The notes: generated by a model from the letters alone, not told the origin. Positions 12,024 to 26,273 are shown, counted from the first letter of the stretch. The stretch is 64,000 nt of DNA from Gymnothorax reevesii (GCA_029721435.1 CM056583.1:49144620-49208619), one strand, 5' to 3'. A program made the numbers and translations.

Positions 12024-13480
12024 CAACCCCAATTCTGAAATAATTGGGACAAAGTGCCAAATGAAATAATTGTGAATAAAATCAAAATGCAATGACTTTC
12101 AAATCACACCGGCCAGTATTTTATTCGCAATAGAACGGAGATAACATAGCAAATGTTGAAACTGAGAAATCTCACGGTTATATCCAAAAAATGAGCTCAT
12201 TTCAAATTTTCTGGCAGCAACAGGTCTAAAAAAGTTGGGACACAGGCAAAAAAAAAAGGGCTGAAAAAGCCATTAATATATAAGAAAACTAGCCGAAAGA
12301 ACATTTAGCAAGTAATTAAGTTAACTGACACCAGGTGTGTAACATGATTGGCTATAAAGGGATGTCTTAGAGAGGCTAAGTCTCTCAGAGGTAAAGATGG
12401 CCAGAGGCTCTCCAATCTGTGAAGATTTGCATAAAAAACCTTAAACACAATAGTTCCACAATGTCAAATTGCAAAGGCTTTGATGGTCTCATTATCGACA
12501 GTGCATAACATCATCAGAAGATTCAGAGAAGCTGGAAGAATCTCTGTGCCTAAGGGAAAAGGACGAGGACCTTTAATGGATGCTTGTGATCTTCGAGCCC
12601 TCAGACACCTCTGCATCACTCACTAGCATGATTCTGTCATTGACATTATTAAATGGGCCCAGGAATACTTCAAGAAACCACTGTCTGTAGACACACTCCG
12701 CCCTGCCATCCACAGATGCCACCTAAAACTCTATCATGCAAAAAGGAGGCCATTGTTGAGCATGATCCAGAAGCGCTGCCATGTTCTGTGGGCCAAGGCT
12801 CATTTAAAATGGACTGCAACAAAGTAGCAAAGTGTCCTGTGGCCAGATGAGTCCAAATTTGATGTTCTTGTTGGAAATCATGGGCGTCGTGTCCTCCGGG
12901 CTCAAGAGGAGAAAGACCTTCTGTTATCAGCGTTTAGTTCAAAAGCCAGCATCTCTAATGGTATGGGGATGCATTAGTGCATATGGTGTGGGACACTCGC
13001 ATATTTTAAAAAGCACCATGAATGCTGAAAGGTATATAAAGGTTTTAGAGCAACATATGCTCCCATCCAGATGACATGTACTCCAGCGAAGGCCTTGTGT
13101 ATTTCAACTGGACAATGCAAAACTACATACTACAGCTAAGACAACAGCATGGCTTCGTAGTAGAACGGTCTGTATGCTAAACTGGCCTGCCTGCAGTCCT
13201 GATCTTTCACCGATTGAGAACATTTGCCGCATAATTAAAAGAAAAGTCTGTCAAAGGAGAATCAAAACTATCCAGCAGCTGGAAGCCTGTATTAAACAAG
13301 AGTGGGATCAGATTCAAATTCCAATGGATAAACTCAAGAAACTTGTTTCCTCAATGCCCAGATGCTTCCACTCTGTGTTAAAAAGAGGAGGGGATGCTAC
13401 ACCATGGTAAACAGGCCCCTGTCTCAACTTTGTTGAGACCTGTAGCAGCCACCAAATGACATGGAATAAAACAGTTTTTG
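12024..13480 (+). pseudogene. Tc1/mariner transposon relic, family B (broken transposase)
   Basis: The element begins after a TA dinucleotide with CAACCCCAATTCTG and contains the GTTGGGACA-type motif of a fish Tc1-like family. The transposase is readable in pieces across several frames: a helix-turn-helix part near 12480-12600, a central part at 12832-13074 with [12 protein letters not shown] and MNAERYIKVLEQHMLPS, and the C-terminal part at 13174-13410 with LNWPACSPDLSPIENI, the block carrying the last acidic catalytic position. Frameshifts and an in-frame stop separate the pieces, so no functional enzyme is encoded. The sequence loses similarity after about 13460, so the right terminus is missing or strongly eroded. 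Confidence 0.85.
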
Positions 13481-16400
13481 TGACTCTGCATTATTGCCGT
13501 AAACAGGAGCACATATGAATTATTTTCAAAGTATAATGGCTAGCTTGATGAAGTTGTACATTTATAGAACTTGACATTTATGGACAAATTTAAAAAGAAA
13601 ATACTTTTCCCTTGATTGTGGAAATTCAGACATTCTACAAATGGCATGCACTGGATGGCATATATTGGTGAATATAAAAATAAGAGTGTCTTTAATGTAA
13701 AGCACAGTCGCTGCATAGATATTTTCATGCTAATGGAAATAAAATATTCAGTATGGGCTGCAGTATAATTGAAGTCTTGTTCTTTAATGTCATGTCTTTG
13801 AGAGGTGCAAAGTGTTTAAGTGATTATTATTGCTCAATAGAGGTCACTCACCTGTGAAACGTTTTTTTTTTTTTTTTTTTTGCTCTTAAGGATGTATACA
13901 CAACGTATATAGAGTATATCTGAAAAACACTATCCTTACAAGAAATCAAAGCCAACAAATATTTATTCAAATGTATTCGTTAAATATCCGCTAAAAAGTG
14001 AATTGAAACATTCCCAGACTTGCAACATTCCTGAAATGCAGCCAAATCACCAAACATGGAAAGGAAAGGCATAAGTGCTCTGCTATCGGGTCAGGGGGTA
14101 AAGCACAACTTCCCCTGAGATTTCTGACCGTATTGGAATACAGCCAGTTCGCATGGTAATAGTAGTTCCTGTCGCTACTGTACGTCATTTAGAACTTAAA
14201 CGTTGTCATATTACTCAGCAGCCACATGAAGTCGGATTGCTCATTAGACAGTACAGGTGTGTCCCGTTCGACAGGTGCCTCCACCCACAGCCAGTATCTT
14301 GGGAAGGCGCAGGGAGGATCAGAAGTACTTTCTTCTTCGGCTCGGACGTTGACAGGTGAAAAGAAAGGTAGGTAAGAATTCAACTTGTTATCTTGCAGGC
14401 CGAGATGCGAAATTTTCATTATATGCCTGTTGCGCTCAGCGGAACACGCAAATGTATGTAATGGGGAAAAATGTCATCCTCAGAACGGATGTTTTCATTA
14501 TTGTCAGACTTTGTGGCGGTTTTGAAGTGTTTAAATTAGCTAGATAAAAGAACTTCAACTTGAAAACAGACATGCGGCAGGGGTTCTGAGACAGATGCTA
14601 CACAGATGCCTGTAAATCGCTATTAACGTGCGAGAGCGTTCGTTCGCTTTGATGTTTTTTTTTTCACTCCTGTATTGAAAGCATTCTAATGATTTCGCGA
14701 GTGGTTTTCTTGTTGAAAACACCAATTCCCATAGAGTCATTCGATGTACTGTATATTCCATTATGTTTGTTTGCTTTGATTTCATGTGCAGTTTGAATAT
14801 GAGGGGCAAATTTTGCCGTCGAAAAACTTCAGAATCAGGAGCAGTGTCCCATGTAGTATTATATCACTGTGGATTTAAAACGACCTGTTTTCTTGACCTC
14901 TCTTAGAGCTATTTGAAAAAGCTGGTTGTAAACGGTATGACATTATCATGAAGTCTCATGGCTTGAAGTATTTGTTTCCTTAATAGGCCTATCTTTTATT
15001 TTGAGTGTCAACATAGATGGATCCGTGAAGCTGAAGTAAAATTTCAAGTCATTTCCCAAATCTCTTAAGGAAAAAAAAAAAAAAATAATTTATAGGTAAA
15101 ACCTCTCGGACAAACTGCGTGTGGTAGGCTACCGAGCCACCTCGGCCACTTACACTCGAATCAACGCGAATAAATCAACATTGAAGATGACCTTTGCGCA
15201 AGGTAGCTCAGTCACTCTGTCTTGCGTTAGTCAATGTCCAAGTGCAAGCATTTTTTTATTATTGAAACACAAAAAGTACATACAGACAGTCCAAGTGCAA
15301 GCATTAGCCTAAATTTGAGGCATACAATGACGTAAGCGGTCCACTCGAAACATTGCCTTTAAATTAATTAAAGGAACATATTTTTAAAAGTTGATTTCAG
15401 TATTGTCATTCAAGTCTCTCTTAAGCATTTAGTTTTAATACGACTTTCAGTGTCAGATGTATATTACTGTATGTTAGATGTACGACGCATTGCATTTTAG
15501 TCCATTGCACATCTGTGCTCAGTGATTAATTTTACCCACTGATTTAATTACCAGCAACTCTTACTTGCCCAACCCAGTAGAACACCTCCATTTGTTGTGA
15601 CGCATTCCTGGCTGCGCTGAACTCGTCAGACTCCTTTCAAATTCTTTTCATTTGGGGGAAGCTTCAGTATCTAATTTTTTGGTGTTTCAGGTCTGTTCCC
15701 CACTCCCAACTTGTTGGTTAATGTTAATATTGTGTAAAATGGAACAGACTACGATATCAATGTTTTCAATTGGATTAAAGAAATTATACCAAGGACAGCT
15801 GTGATATAATTACTAGGGAGCACCAAAATTATGACAGTTCTCTGACAAATTGAGTTCTGAGTTGTTTAAATGCCAATAACATACTGTATGAGTTTAGGTT
15901 CAGCCTAGCAAATTTGGTTACGAAGGTCAGGCGATATCCTCCCCTTTTAACACATGATTAATCCCAATCTATTCTTGTTTACTTTGCTTGATTAGAAATA
16001 AAACAATTGATTGAATCATTTATTAATTGACAAAAGTACTGGATGATTAACTTTTCCACAGCATTATTGTTCATTCCATCTAAACTTGAAATGCTCAGAG
16101 AAAGCAGTGATTGACATTTATTCGTTTGCTGTGGGCTTACAGAGGTTGAATGCAATTCTATTTTAAAGGAATGTTAACTTTTTGTGACACTTCATGCTTC
16201 ATCAGTATGTTTAAGATTATATTTTCCACTTTAAATACAGACCTTTTTTTTTAACTGCTATTTTAAAAAAATATGTGGAATTTATTTTCATTCTTCTCTT
16301 ATAATTTGATGAACAAAAGGCTACAGTGATGCATGGAATTACCAAGAGAGTATAGATTTTTTTTTTTTTTTTTTTCAAATAATTCAGATTCCCATCCTTG

Positions 16401-19120
16401 TAATCTCACATTGACACAGAACATCATTGAATCTCTGTTATAGGATACATATTGGACGTGCTTGTTTGGTGAACAAACTGCTTGATTGTTAATCAGGCAG
16501 CACGCCTGGGAACAGGGGAGAGTTATCTAGTGAAAACCAGTGACACCACTGCCTACCCTGACAGCATGTATCTGTGAAATGCCAAGCAATGACTGTACAC
16601 TCAGTCTCATCCAAAAAAAAAAAATCGCTTGATTGATTGATTGATTCAATAAGCACAGACAAAGTGAATATAATGATTATTTCAAGAAAGGAATTGTCTG
16701 ATTGTCAATATTTCTTTGGTAATTTCTTTGGTAATTCTGCAATTCCATTTTTGAAGGAGACATCTGGCCTGAATGTTTTCATAAAGAATTTTTGTACTAA
16801 TATTTTTAATGGCATGCATTCTTTTGGCTCATGTGACTCACTGAACTAACCAGCAGAACTCGAATATGCCTTCGAGTTCAGCTCGTTGAATTGCCTGGTT
16901 CTTGTAGTTGTGGTTTTTTAGACCACAGAAAAACGTTGAGCACATTGCTGTCCATTGACGTTTGTGATATAAAAAGTGACATTGCTTACATGTGTCGGAT
17001 GACTAGTTATTTTACCATGTCCATATATAGATAATGTATTGCACTGTAGATGTGGCATTCAATTAATCTTGCATCGTGGAATGTTGCTCTTTTTTTTTTT
17101 TTTCTTCTGAAATTTACTCTGTTTCTCTTACATAAATAGTCAACTAATGTTCATTTTGAGACAACTTTGAAACTAAGTGAGCTCATGTTTGACCATCGCT
17201 GTCCAAAGAAATGAGGCCAGCTCTTTCATGGTATACTTTTTGGTAACTACAACATACGGATCCCAGTATGCATGTTCTAAATATAATTGAAAAGTCCGAA
17301 CCTGTAAGAAACTTAAGGTGGTGATTCAGCATTTCTTTTGGTCATTTAACATTCCATTGAATCATAGGCAGTTGGCCCATGAAGTTTTCGCATTAAAAAC
17401 CTTAACGATTTTCACAATCAGTTTCAGTTGGACATGGTTTTTGATATCATATATCATAACAAAAGTGGGGTTTTTTTCTGTCTACTTTTTTTTCTCCACT
17501 CATGGTGCTAATTTGAAGTTCCGCTTACTGAAAAATATTTAGCCAGGCATATTCAGCAACTTAAATATTCACCCCTCAGATTCCCCATAGTAAGATACAT
17601 GACGTGAGAGGCAAGAACCTGCTAAGTAGTCATAAATTCAGCTTCAGGGGGGACATGACTAATTCAATGGATTCAGCTAATGTACTATGATGTCTGGCTT
17701 CCAGATTTCCCAGAAGTACTTCATTGATTTGTTAGTGGTGCACCCTAAAATTATTATACAAAAAAAATGTTTCTCATGGGAGTCCCATGTGCCTGTAAAT
17801 AACAGAAAAAAGTATGTGAAGTTGTGAAGTGTTTTTGGTCCTTCATAACAGTATGTCTTACTTGCAGCTGCAACAGCATCATTAATACTGGTCTGAAATG
17901 GCACTACAGAATATTTAACCAACAAACTGGGTTATTTGTTCATCAAAAACAAATGTGAAACTCGTCTCTCTGCTGCACATCACATAATACAAAGCAGCTC
18001 AATGTTCTTCCGTCAGTGTGAATAGGCAAAATGAATGGCAGTCAGATGAATCCTATTCAGTCTTTACTTGCGTAAATCCTTTACATTAAATAAACTATCA
18101 TGGTTTGAGTTAAATAGTCCAGTGTTGCATTTTGTTGTAAATAAGTTTGTGGTCTGTTTTGAGAAACAATAAAACTAACCTCCTCCATTTTTCCCGTTAA
18201 TGCCAAAGAGATTCTTGGATTTGCAAACAGATCATGTGAACAGTTACACTTACCTCTGTATGAACTCTGTAATTTCAATAGCTCCCTTTGTATTTATCAG
18301 AAGTTTAAACTAATTTGGTTACTCATAGAAAGTCTCCTCATTGTTCTATTTCCTTATTTATTTGAACAACTGCATAACCTTTTTCCAAATTCAAAAGGCG
18401 CTCATATTTTCTAATCTCATTGTTTGTAATGGCTGCAAGAAAACACATCGTGCTTGCGAGCGCTTTAAATTTATATGGATGCAGCGCTTTACAATAACAC
18501 TTTCTCTTTGACTTAGGTAATGCATAACACTCCGTAGATACTATCTGGCTCTAATTTATTTTTGTACTTTGCATTCTTTAAATAACAGGAGCCAAAGCTC
18601 CCTTAGAGCACTGTAGAGTCTGCTTGGGGCACCACTACAATGTGAATTTTGTACCATGTTCAATTTATCCTTATGGAACAACGTCACATGCTGAGCACAG
18701 AACCTCACTGCAACCTGTTGTTTGTTTTGTTTTGTTCTTTTATTTCTCTGCTATAGCTAAGAATTTATAAGCATTTACTTTTTCAGTTGTGATCTGCTGT
18801 TCTAGAATAATTCATACAATTTAAGACCCCAGTACTGAAAGTTCTTAAGGCACCAAATGTCCATTTTAAGAAAATTGAGAAAACCGACTTTGGTGACTAT
18901 TAGCAAGGTCCTCCCATCCTTACTTCTCATGTGAGAAAATGTGACCTATGTACTTTTTGCTCTGGTCTCTCCAGTTAAACCCTTTTGCCAATGACAAGAA
19001 CAGAATTCAAAACCCTTTCACTGTAAACCCATAAAGTGTGCAATATTTTACCACAAAATTATTCCCATTTTTAAAATCAGAATATTCATTATGAAACTTG
19101 AGGCATGATTTTTTTTTTTT
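13481..19120. other. Intergenic DNA, no gene recognised
   Basis: This is 5.6 kb of AT-rich sequence. Reading frames are short and of chance composition. Homopolymer T tracts occur near 13862, 16357 and 17090, and an A tract near 15069. A (GATT)n-like run lies at 16630-16645. I see no splice-bounded exon, transposon terminus or RNA gene. Confidence 0.5.
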
Positions 19121-19127
19121 TTTTTAA

Positions 19128-19510
19128 CACAGCCTGGCCAAAATATGTTTTTTTGGACCAACTTTAGCTTTGATCACAGTTCGCATCCCTTGTGGCTTTG
19201 TTTTGACAGTCTTATGCAATATTACAGCTTTTATTTTTAACGGAGCTGCACTACTTTATAACCGATATTTTGTACTGATGAAAGTAGAGCGAAATATGTG
19301 AGTGTTGTCAGGGATTTAAAAAATCCATTGATTGGGGTGAGCTCCTCATTCAGTTCATTCAGGTACTCTGCTGACTTAATTTAATTGCAGCGTAATGTTG
19401 CTGAGCCAAGACCTGACCAACTGGAGCTACCTTAGGTCATTACACTGCCTTCAGAGGCCTGAACAGCGGGCACTCTGCATGATGGGCGCATTGCTATGTG
19501 GGCTTCCATT
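19128..19510 (-). mobile_element. Tc1-like transposon fragment, family C
   Basis: The fragment begins with a terminus-like GCCTGGCCAAAATATG. It carries reverse-complement transposase sequence: TTTGGACCAACTTTAGCTTTG, the GTGGCTTTGTTTTGACAG block, and the stretch with TGTTGCTGAGCCAAGACC and CATGATGGGCGCAT. These match a fish Tc1 family whose ends begin with CCTGGCCAAA. Only one terminus and part of the transposase-coding region survive, and the other end is missing after about 19510. Confidence 0.65.
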
Positions 19511-21165
19511 CTTTTTGGGCTTCCTTTTTGCACTTCATGGCAAAGTCTTTTGAAAGTGACATGCACATCGACACCCTCAGAACAAAAGTGCCTCAGTCAT
19601 TTTCTTCCCATTTTCAGATTTTATGCCTAACTCTCTGATATAAAATTGCAACAATTTTTTGTGTTTTTCTCAAAATGACAAAAAATAATTATGCACTTTT
19701 GTTATGAAGGTGGCAACATGGAATGCAAGATAAAAACCTTCACTCAGTTGCACAGAGTTCAGGACTTACCAATTTTTGTAAAAATTTCAGTTTGAATTTG
19801 ATGGTGCTCAGCTTTTGCCCAGGTGTATATTTGGGACATTTCATATGTGAGAACTTGACGGCTCCATTCCTGATTCATAGGCTCCGAAATCCCACAAAAA
19901 TGCAAATTCGCTCTCTCATTATTTAGAGGTAGTCTGAGGCCCAAAAACTGTAGTCCAATATTAGCAAAACACTAAAAGTAATTGGATTTTTTTCATGTTT
20001 ACTTTTCTCATAAAGATTAACACATATAACATTTAAAAAAATTATTCTGAGGGGGTCATCTGGGGAACTTTATTTGAGTCAACATGGAATGACCCATTTG
20101 AGTTTATACCCTTAAATCTAACTACATCGTGTGTCTTTGTAACTTTGTTGGTATTTGAATCCCAATTACTGAGTCATTATTGAGGAACGTACAAACTAAA
20201 GAATGATTCTTATGAAGTCAGAGGAAGGACACAGATCAAATCCGGTTGCATAATTTCAAGTTGACAGGTGCAAATTTTCGCTTCAATTTGGTTTGCTCTG
20301 CTGAATTTTTTGAGATTGTGAAAGTGATGCAGTGAGTTTCCGCCCTTGGAAACAATGTGAATGTCTAGCGACATTCACCAGACGAGTGGCACCGAACCAC
20401 CCTGATATGGAATTCTGCACTTGTGTGTCAATCAGCAGGAAGATTTCCTCATACTCCATCAAACTCAGCCTGCTCTCTGTCTCATTCTGAGCCTGAGGTT
20501 ACCAGTCCTGCTTGTAAACCAGATCACATGTGTTACATGAATGGGCTCAATTATATCGTATTTAGTTGTATAGTGTTCTTTTGTTATAAAGTTTCAATAA
20601 AAGTAAGTTTTTCTTCTTGAAGAAAATTGAGGTACTTGTGCTGTTGATTCATTGTATACAATGATTTTCAATAATAGGAAGTGACATGTTTTTTTTGTTT
20701 TTTTTTTGGCTTGAAATAACATACAATAAACCATTATTCGTGAAATTACAGTAAACATTTTTATGGGTTTTCAGGTGAGGTGGATTAGAATAAAAGATAA
20801 GGAGCACAATAGTTGACTGAAAGAAAGTATTTAAAGAACGAAGGTGTAGTCAGGGCTGGAATCTCAACATTACTTGTTAAGAGTTGCAGAAAAACTACAC
20901 CCAAGTGAAAAACTGGTCTGGCTCAAATGAGTCCTCACATCCAGTTTGTTCAGAAGAAAGAAAAAGAATCCTGTGTGCTGTTTGGATGACTGCATGCCAT
21001 CCATGTCAGAATTATATTTGATGAAGATTTGTTTTGTGTCTGCTTGCAAAGGAGATTTAGTTCTTGTGTGTATTGCATAAACAACATAAAATCCCATATA
21101 TTTAAAGGACGCAAATCCTTTTTAAAGTGTGTAATGCAAAAAAATGCACAACTAGTATTTTCATT
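19511..21165. other. Intergenic DNA, no gene recognised
   Basis: AT-rich sequence with only short open frames. I recognise no repeat family, exon or RNA gene. A T-rich run lies near 20690-20708. Confidence 0.45.
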
Positions 21166-21522
21166 ATCCATCCATTTACTATACCTGCTTATTCCTCACT
21201 AGGGTCACAGGGCGAGCTGGAGCCTATCCCAGCTGGCTACGGGCAAAGGCAGGGACCCACCCTGAACAGCTTGCCAATCCATCGCAGGGCGCACACACCA
21301 TTCACACACCATTCACTCTCACACTCATACCTATGGGCAATTTAGTGTCTCCAATTAGCCTGATATGCATGTCTTTGTACTGTGTGAGGAAACCGGAGTA
21401 CCCGGAGAAAACCCACGCAAACACGGGGAGAACATGCAGACTCCACACAGAAAGACCCCAGGCCGGATTCAAACCCACAACCTTCTTGCTGTGAGGCAGC
21501 AATGCTAACCACTGTGCCATAT
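21166..21522 (-). mobile_element. tRNA-derived SINE, minus strand
   Basis: Read on the minus strand the element starts with a tRNA-like head: GGCACAGTGGTTAGCATTGC as A-box region, CCTCACAGCAAGAAGG, and a B-box-like GGTTTGAATCC (complement of 21465-21475). It then runs through the widespread fish repeat body (TGTGTGGAGTCTGCATGTTC, TTTTCTCCGGGTACTCCGG, CTGGGATAGGCTCCAGC) and ends in GGATGGATG. The L2-type body and tail are a common fish SINE design. It is about 355 bp and only moderately diverged, so it is among the younger insertions here. Confidence 0.8.
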
Positions 21523-22689
21523 AAATAACATTTCTATAACAGTTCTTAACTACTGTATGAACTGGAGTGGCCTCATAAGTTACAGGCGGTCCACACCTCT
21601 GCTTACCTGTCCTGAAAATTGTTAAGTTTCTCTTATAATATGCAAGGCATGCAATGAATGTAATTGTTTTCAGCTGAGTTGTTTTGTGGAATTGAGTGAT
21701 TGCTTACAGTCTAAGTTGACAACGTCATATCTTAAGATGGAAGGAGCTTTAAGCAGCTGATTTGTAGAGGCAGGAAAATGAAATTGCGCCATAGCAGTCT
21801 GTGAAAGGTGATTGTGGGAACATACAAGGGCGATGAATACTCACTGATAACATTTCGATTTGTCTTCCTGGGCTACTATTATTGTTGTTGTTGTTAGCAG
21901 CATATCCTTTGAGAGTATCATGTTGTCGGCTGAAGTAGCTATGACTATTTTAAAACCAGTGGTGAAATTTGGAAAATGATTAATGTAAGAATGAGCAAAG
22001 AATTTTCACTTTGTGGCTAATGTTTTTAGCTTTGTGAAAACGTTCTCCTTGTCTTGCAGGAAGTCTAGGTTGAAGACTTGTGAAATCACCCAGAAATGCA
22101 GCATCAGCTAAAATTTCAGAACTATTTGCTTGTTCTATGTTTGTAAACAATTGAAGTACTCTGGAATGCATGTAAACCTTGCGTTAATGTTGTAGGCTAC
22201 AATTGTTCTCAAATTCCTATGCTCTGCATTCTGTTCCCTTCTCTGATTTCATAAAAAATCCCTTTCTCATAAGTCGCTTGGTGTATGTGTGATTTTACTC
22301 CACCGAGAGTAAGAGAAGGTGGGAATTTCAGTCAGGTTAAACGTGGGTTGGGCCAGGGATTTAAACCTATTGAGGTGCATCTTTTATACCTCAAACAATG
22401 CTACATAAACACCTGTTTCAGAAGGTTGCACACATACTTCAGCACTGTGCATTTTGAGCTTTTTCGACTGTCATTCGTGCTTTTCATTTTCCATTTACAT
22501 GGCTGCAATGAACAATACTCAAAAGTGGTTTGTCTTGCAGTGACCTCACAAGCCTGGTTTTGGTTTGATATGTTTATTATCTATTTATTTTAAAATCAAC
22601 TCACAATGAATATCATGAAAACAAATATAAGGATAAACATGTCTCTAAAATCAATTGCTCAGATTGAATCTGGAGAATCAGGACAATCT
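21523..22689. other. Intergenic DNA, no gene recognised
   Basis: No exon, transposon terminus or RNA gene is apparent. One 102-codon open frame at 22285-22593 has an unremarkable, hydrophobic, low-complexity composition and no flanking splice sites that would suggest a gene. Confidence 0.45.
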
Positions 22690-23885
22690 GTAAAAAGTAA
22701 ATGCAAGCAGAAATTTGCAAAACCCCTTTAACACATATTCAACTGAATATGTACAAAGAAAAATTAAGTATGTTTTAACTCATCAACATTCCAGTGAAAT
22801 TGGGACAGGTTAATTTTCACCACCCTGGTAACATTGCCACTCCTTGTAATAGCCCTCAGTAGTTGTTTGGGAATTGAGGGTATACTAATTTTTGGAGGTT
22901 GAAAGTGGTTTTTTTTCCCTGTTATTTCCAGTTCAGTGGGTCAACAGTCTGGGGGTCTCTGTTGTTGTTTTTCCTTTAAAATCCACTATGCATTTCCAAA
23001 GGAAGACATGTACAGGTTATCCTGCGGTTCTAAAATGCATTCATTGTGCCTTCACCGATGTGCAGGAGACCTATTCTGAGAGCCTATTAATGCAGCCCCA
23101 GACCATGACAGATGCTGGTTTTTGAACATGTTGCTGATAAGTCAGGATCCTCCTTCTATTCTTCAGCCCTGAGAACATGACATAATTTATTTCCAAAAAC
23201 AATTTGACAGATGGACTTGTCTGTCCGCAGCACTCCTATCCACTTTGTGCCAGTCCATTTCAGATGATCTCAAGCCCTGAGAAGTCTGCGGTGCCCCTGA
23301 ATGGAGTTTATAAATACCTTACTTTTTGCAGGGTGGATTCTTAATTTTCATTTGTGGATGCCAAAACATTAGTCTTCTGAAGCATTTGTGAGCCTACGTG
23401 GCTGTGTCAAGCAGAGAACCATGTCCATTCTTAATGCAACTCAGTGTGAAGACTCGAAGGGCAGAAACCTCCAGCATTGGTATTTGACCTCATTCTTACA
23501 CATGGAGATTTCTCAGGATTCTCAGATTTAGTTTTTTCACAATATTATAGATTGTCAATGACGAAATCCATAATTTAATGCAGTTGCAAATTGCAAAACA
23601 TTGTTCTAAAACTGATTGTATTTTCGTGCAGCTTTTGGCAGAGTGACGAATTTCTAACAATCTTGATCGTTGAAAGACTGTGCCTTAAGTAACCCCTTAT
23701 TTTATTCCCATCTTAATCATCTGTTACCTATTCACCGCTTCACCTGTTGATTGTTCCAAATGGGTGTTTTTCTAAAAAGTTCCTATTGCTTAGAAAGGTG
23801 TGGCAGGCATGAAGTTCAGATCCCAAAATATTTATAAAAATCATTACAATTGATAAGATGAAACTATTAATGTTTTATTTTCACA
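22690..23885 (-). pseudogene. Tc1/mariner transposon relic, family B-like, minus strand
   Basis: The reverse complement of this segment follows the same kind of Tc1 transposase gene as the relic at 12.0-13.5 kb. Recognisable blocks on the plus strand, which are complements of coding sequence, include CCAGACCATGACAGATGCTG (the MVWG block region), TTTCCAAAAACAATTTGACA, CGGTGCCCCTGAATGG-type degenerate sequence, and the terminal GTTCCAAATGGGTGTTTTT. Sub-terminal sequence is shared by both ends (TATTCAACTGAATATG on the left, AAAATATTTATAAAAATC on the right). Many indels break all frames, and it looks older than the copy at 12 kb. Confidence 0.7.
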
Positions 23886-24854
23886 GTGCTGTTTTCAACC
23901 AAATGTAGACAGAATGGGTAACTATGAACTTATTTAATTTGTGTTTTATATACTGCCACAGTCGTAGACTTGAGGTTGTATAATATTTTGTTTCCCTGTT
24001 TTAAGCTACCTGAGTGAGCACCTTGTGCAATGAGCCTCACCTTGCTCCCATTGTTTATCAGGCTGTTACCGACGCCCAAAGTAGCTGGTCTTAAGTGGCT
24101 CAGACTTCCCTGTGTGAGCGCTCCATACATACTGGTGCTTCAGCGCAGTTCGCTCTACAGTAAAGTACGTCTCATTTTAGCTTTAATGGGGGCTTCAGCC
24201 AGACTCCGACTGTTTATTTCACACCTGTATTGAGCTGTTCGGCAATTACGCAATATATAAGCAATTAAAGATTTTCTTCTGTTTATTCTGGGAAAGCAAA
24301 TAAACTGTCTAATTAAACTGCTCCGTGCAATCACCTAGTTAAGAAATATGTTTGCTTATTTGGATGTCACTCATCTATCATCGGCGCCTAATCATTTGCA
24401 TATTATTCTATACGTGCTTGTGCATCTTGAAATCCGTTGCTAGGCATGGTTCTCTAAAAAGATCTATTTTAAACTTTTTTTTCTAAGACTTGGCAGCCAT
24501 CCAGTCTCTGCTTACCCATTATAGTCTTGATTACAGTTTCCGCAGAGAGAAGAAACTGTGAGGCTCTTCAGTAACTCTCCTTGACGAAAGGCGCTCATAA
24601 TTTCATATTTTCTTAGAAACGGGGGTGGTGGGAGAGGATTGCGGGGAGTGATCAACCTTTGAAGGTGGAGAGAAGGAAGGTAGAGATGCGGCACAATAGC
24701 AATTTTTCCCTCCCTCCTCCCCCTGCCTGGAGAATATTCCTTAATGCTAAGTCTGTTCGCTGGTGTCGTTGCACCCTGCCAATCAGTCAGCTGTATATTG
24801 AGAACAAAATTCGAATGCTCAAAAAGCCTGTCAATGTGTGTTTTTTTTTTTTTT

Positions 24855-24888
<34 letters not shown>

Positions 24889-26270
24889 AGTTATGCCCAC
24901 CATGAACGCAGCCAAACTCCTTATTCCCCCACAGCGACCTGCTGCCATCAACTCAGGAGAAAGATGCAGTGACATGTGTAACCTCCAGCTCACATGATGA
25001 CTGGTCCTCACTTTGTTTACACTACACTTTCACACCTCCAATCACACACTGCCAGTGCTGGCAGAGAATGGCATGGTCAGCGTTGAAGTTGCTTACACTG
25101 CTGCATGGCTGCCCAGGAGTGGCCATAAAAGACCTATAAGACCAGTGAATCTGACTAGGAGTTACTGCCTTTTCCATGCAACCCTCTACCTGTAGCTGGT
25201 AATGTAATGGGGTGGCTGGGATAAGAACACCGGACCACAGGGCTTCCAGACAGACATCTTGGCTCTCAAAGGCTCCCTTTCAATGTTTTTTTAACATGAC
25301 TTAATAAAAGAGTGCTTGAGGCCCTCTTGCGACACCTAAACACAATGGGCCACAGCCGTGAAGACTCTCAGAGTTGATCTGATTTAGGATCAAGATCTTT
25401 AGATCCACAGTTTATCTTCTCCTATACCTACAAGGCAAAACCAATCATCAACAATTGATCCTGCCCTAAAATGCTTCATGAATACAGACCAATGGCTATG
25501 GACCTGCAGCTTTGAGAAATGCAGTGACCCAGTTCTGTTTGCATGTGTTCACACTGGTATTGTCACTCATCTCTGCCATCCCAGCCATCGAGTGCAGCAT
25601 GGAAAGATCCTCCAGAATGTATATCCTGTTAAAGAGCATCTGTTACGAGGCAATACTGAAACATCTTTAAATCCTGACGATGCGCTGATCTTTTCCACTG
25701 TCAGTGAATTCTTAACTCATCTATAAAAATCGGTGAATATGCATTTGAAATTTGGTTTTGTTCGCCTCGCGGCTGTATTTCAAATGTGCCTGAGAGAGAT
25801 TTGTTCTCTGGCTTCTCAGACTGGGCTTTTGTCATTATCCTACTTACCTACATGTACTGTAACTCGAATCTGTTATTAATTTCCATGTCGGTCAGAGTCC
25901 TATTGTTTTATTAGGTCACATGGGAGTCAGAGTCATCACAGCTTGCTGTGGGAAATGGTTTCTGAACATATGTTTTGCAACGTCTTTGTCATTAGTCAGG
26001 CTTCCCACTGTCTCGTTCAAAGAGGTTCTGGGTATTGGAAAAGTTATCGCCTGATTCGGCATCCTGGCTTGGGTGCAGGCTCTGATTATGAAACAGAACA
26101 GTCGATCCCCATATTTGTGCTTTCATTAATGTAGCTATGACTGACTCGAGTCGTGGTATTCTGTTGAATAGAATGTGGTTAAATTCCTTTCCATGGTGGA
26201 ATGTTCTAAGAATAATTCTGTGTTCTATTCCCTGAATTAATTGTGGATTCCTGCTAAGTTAGTGCAGGAA
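23886..26270. other. Intergenic DNA with a CNE-like patch
   Basis: No gene is recognised. A long T run followed by a G run (about 24841-24889) is a homopolymer pair. The patch 24225-24450 has intact homeodomain-type TAAT cores, an octamer ATTTGCAT at 24394-24401 and little repeat decay, which makes it look like a conserved non-coding element. That is an inference from appearance only. Confidence 0.4.
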
Positions 26271-26273
26271 GTA

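Noticed and set aside
21300..21522. Possible tRNA gene on the minus strand
   Set aside because: A-box- and B-box-like sequences are present but belong to a SINE with a long non-tRNA body. No cloverleaf with a proper acceptor stem is evident.
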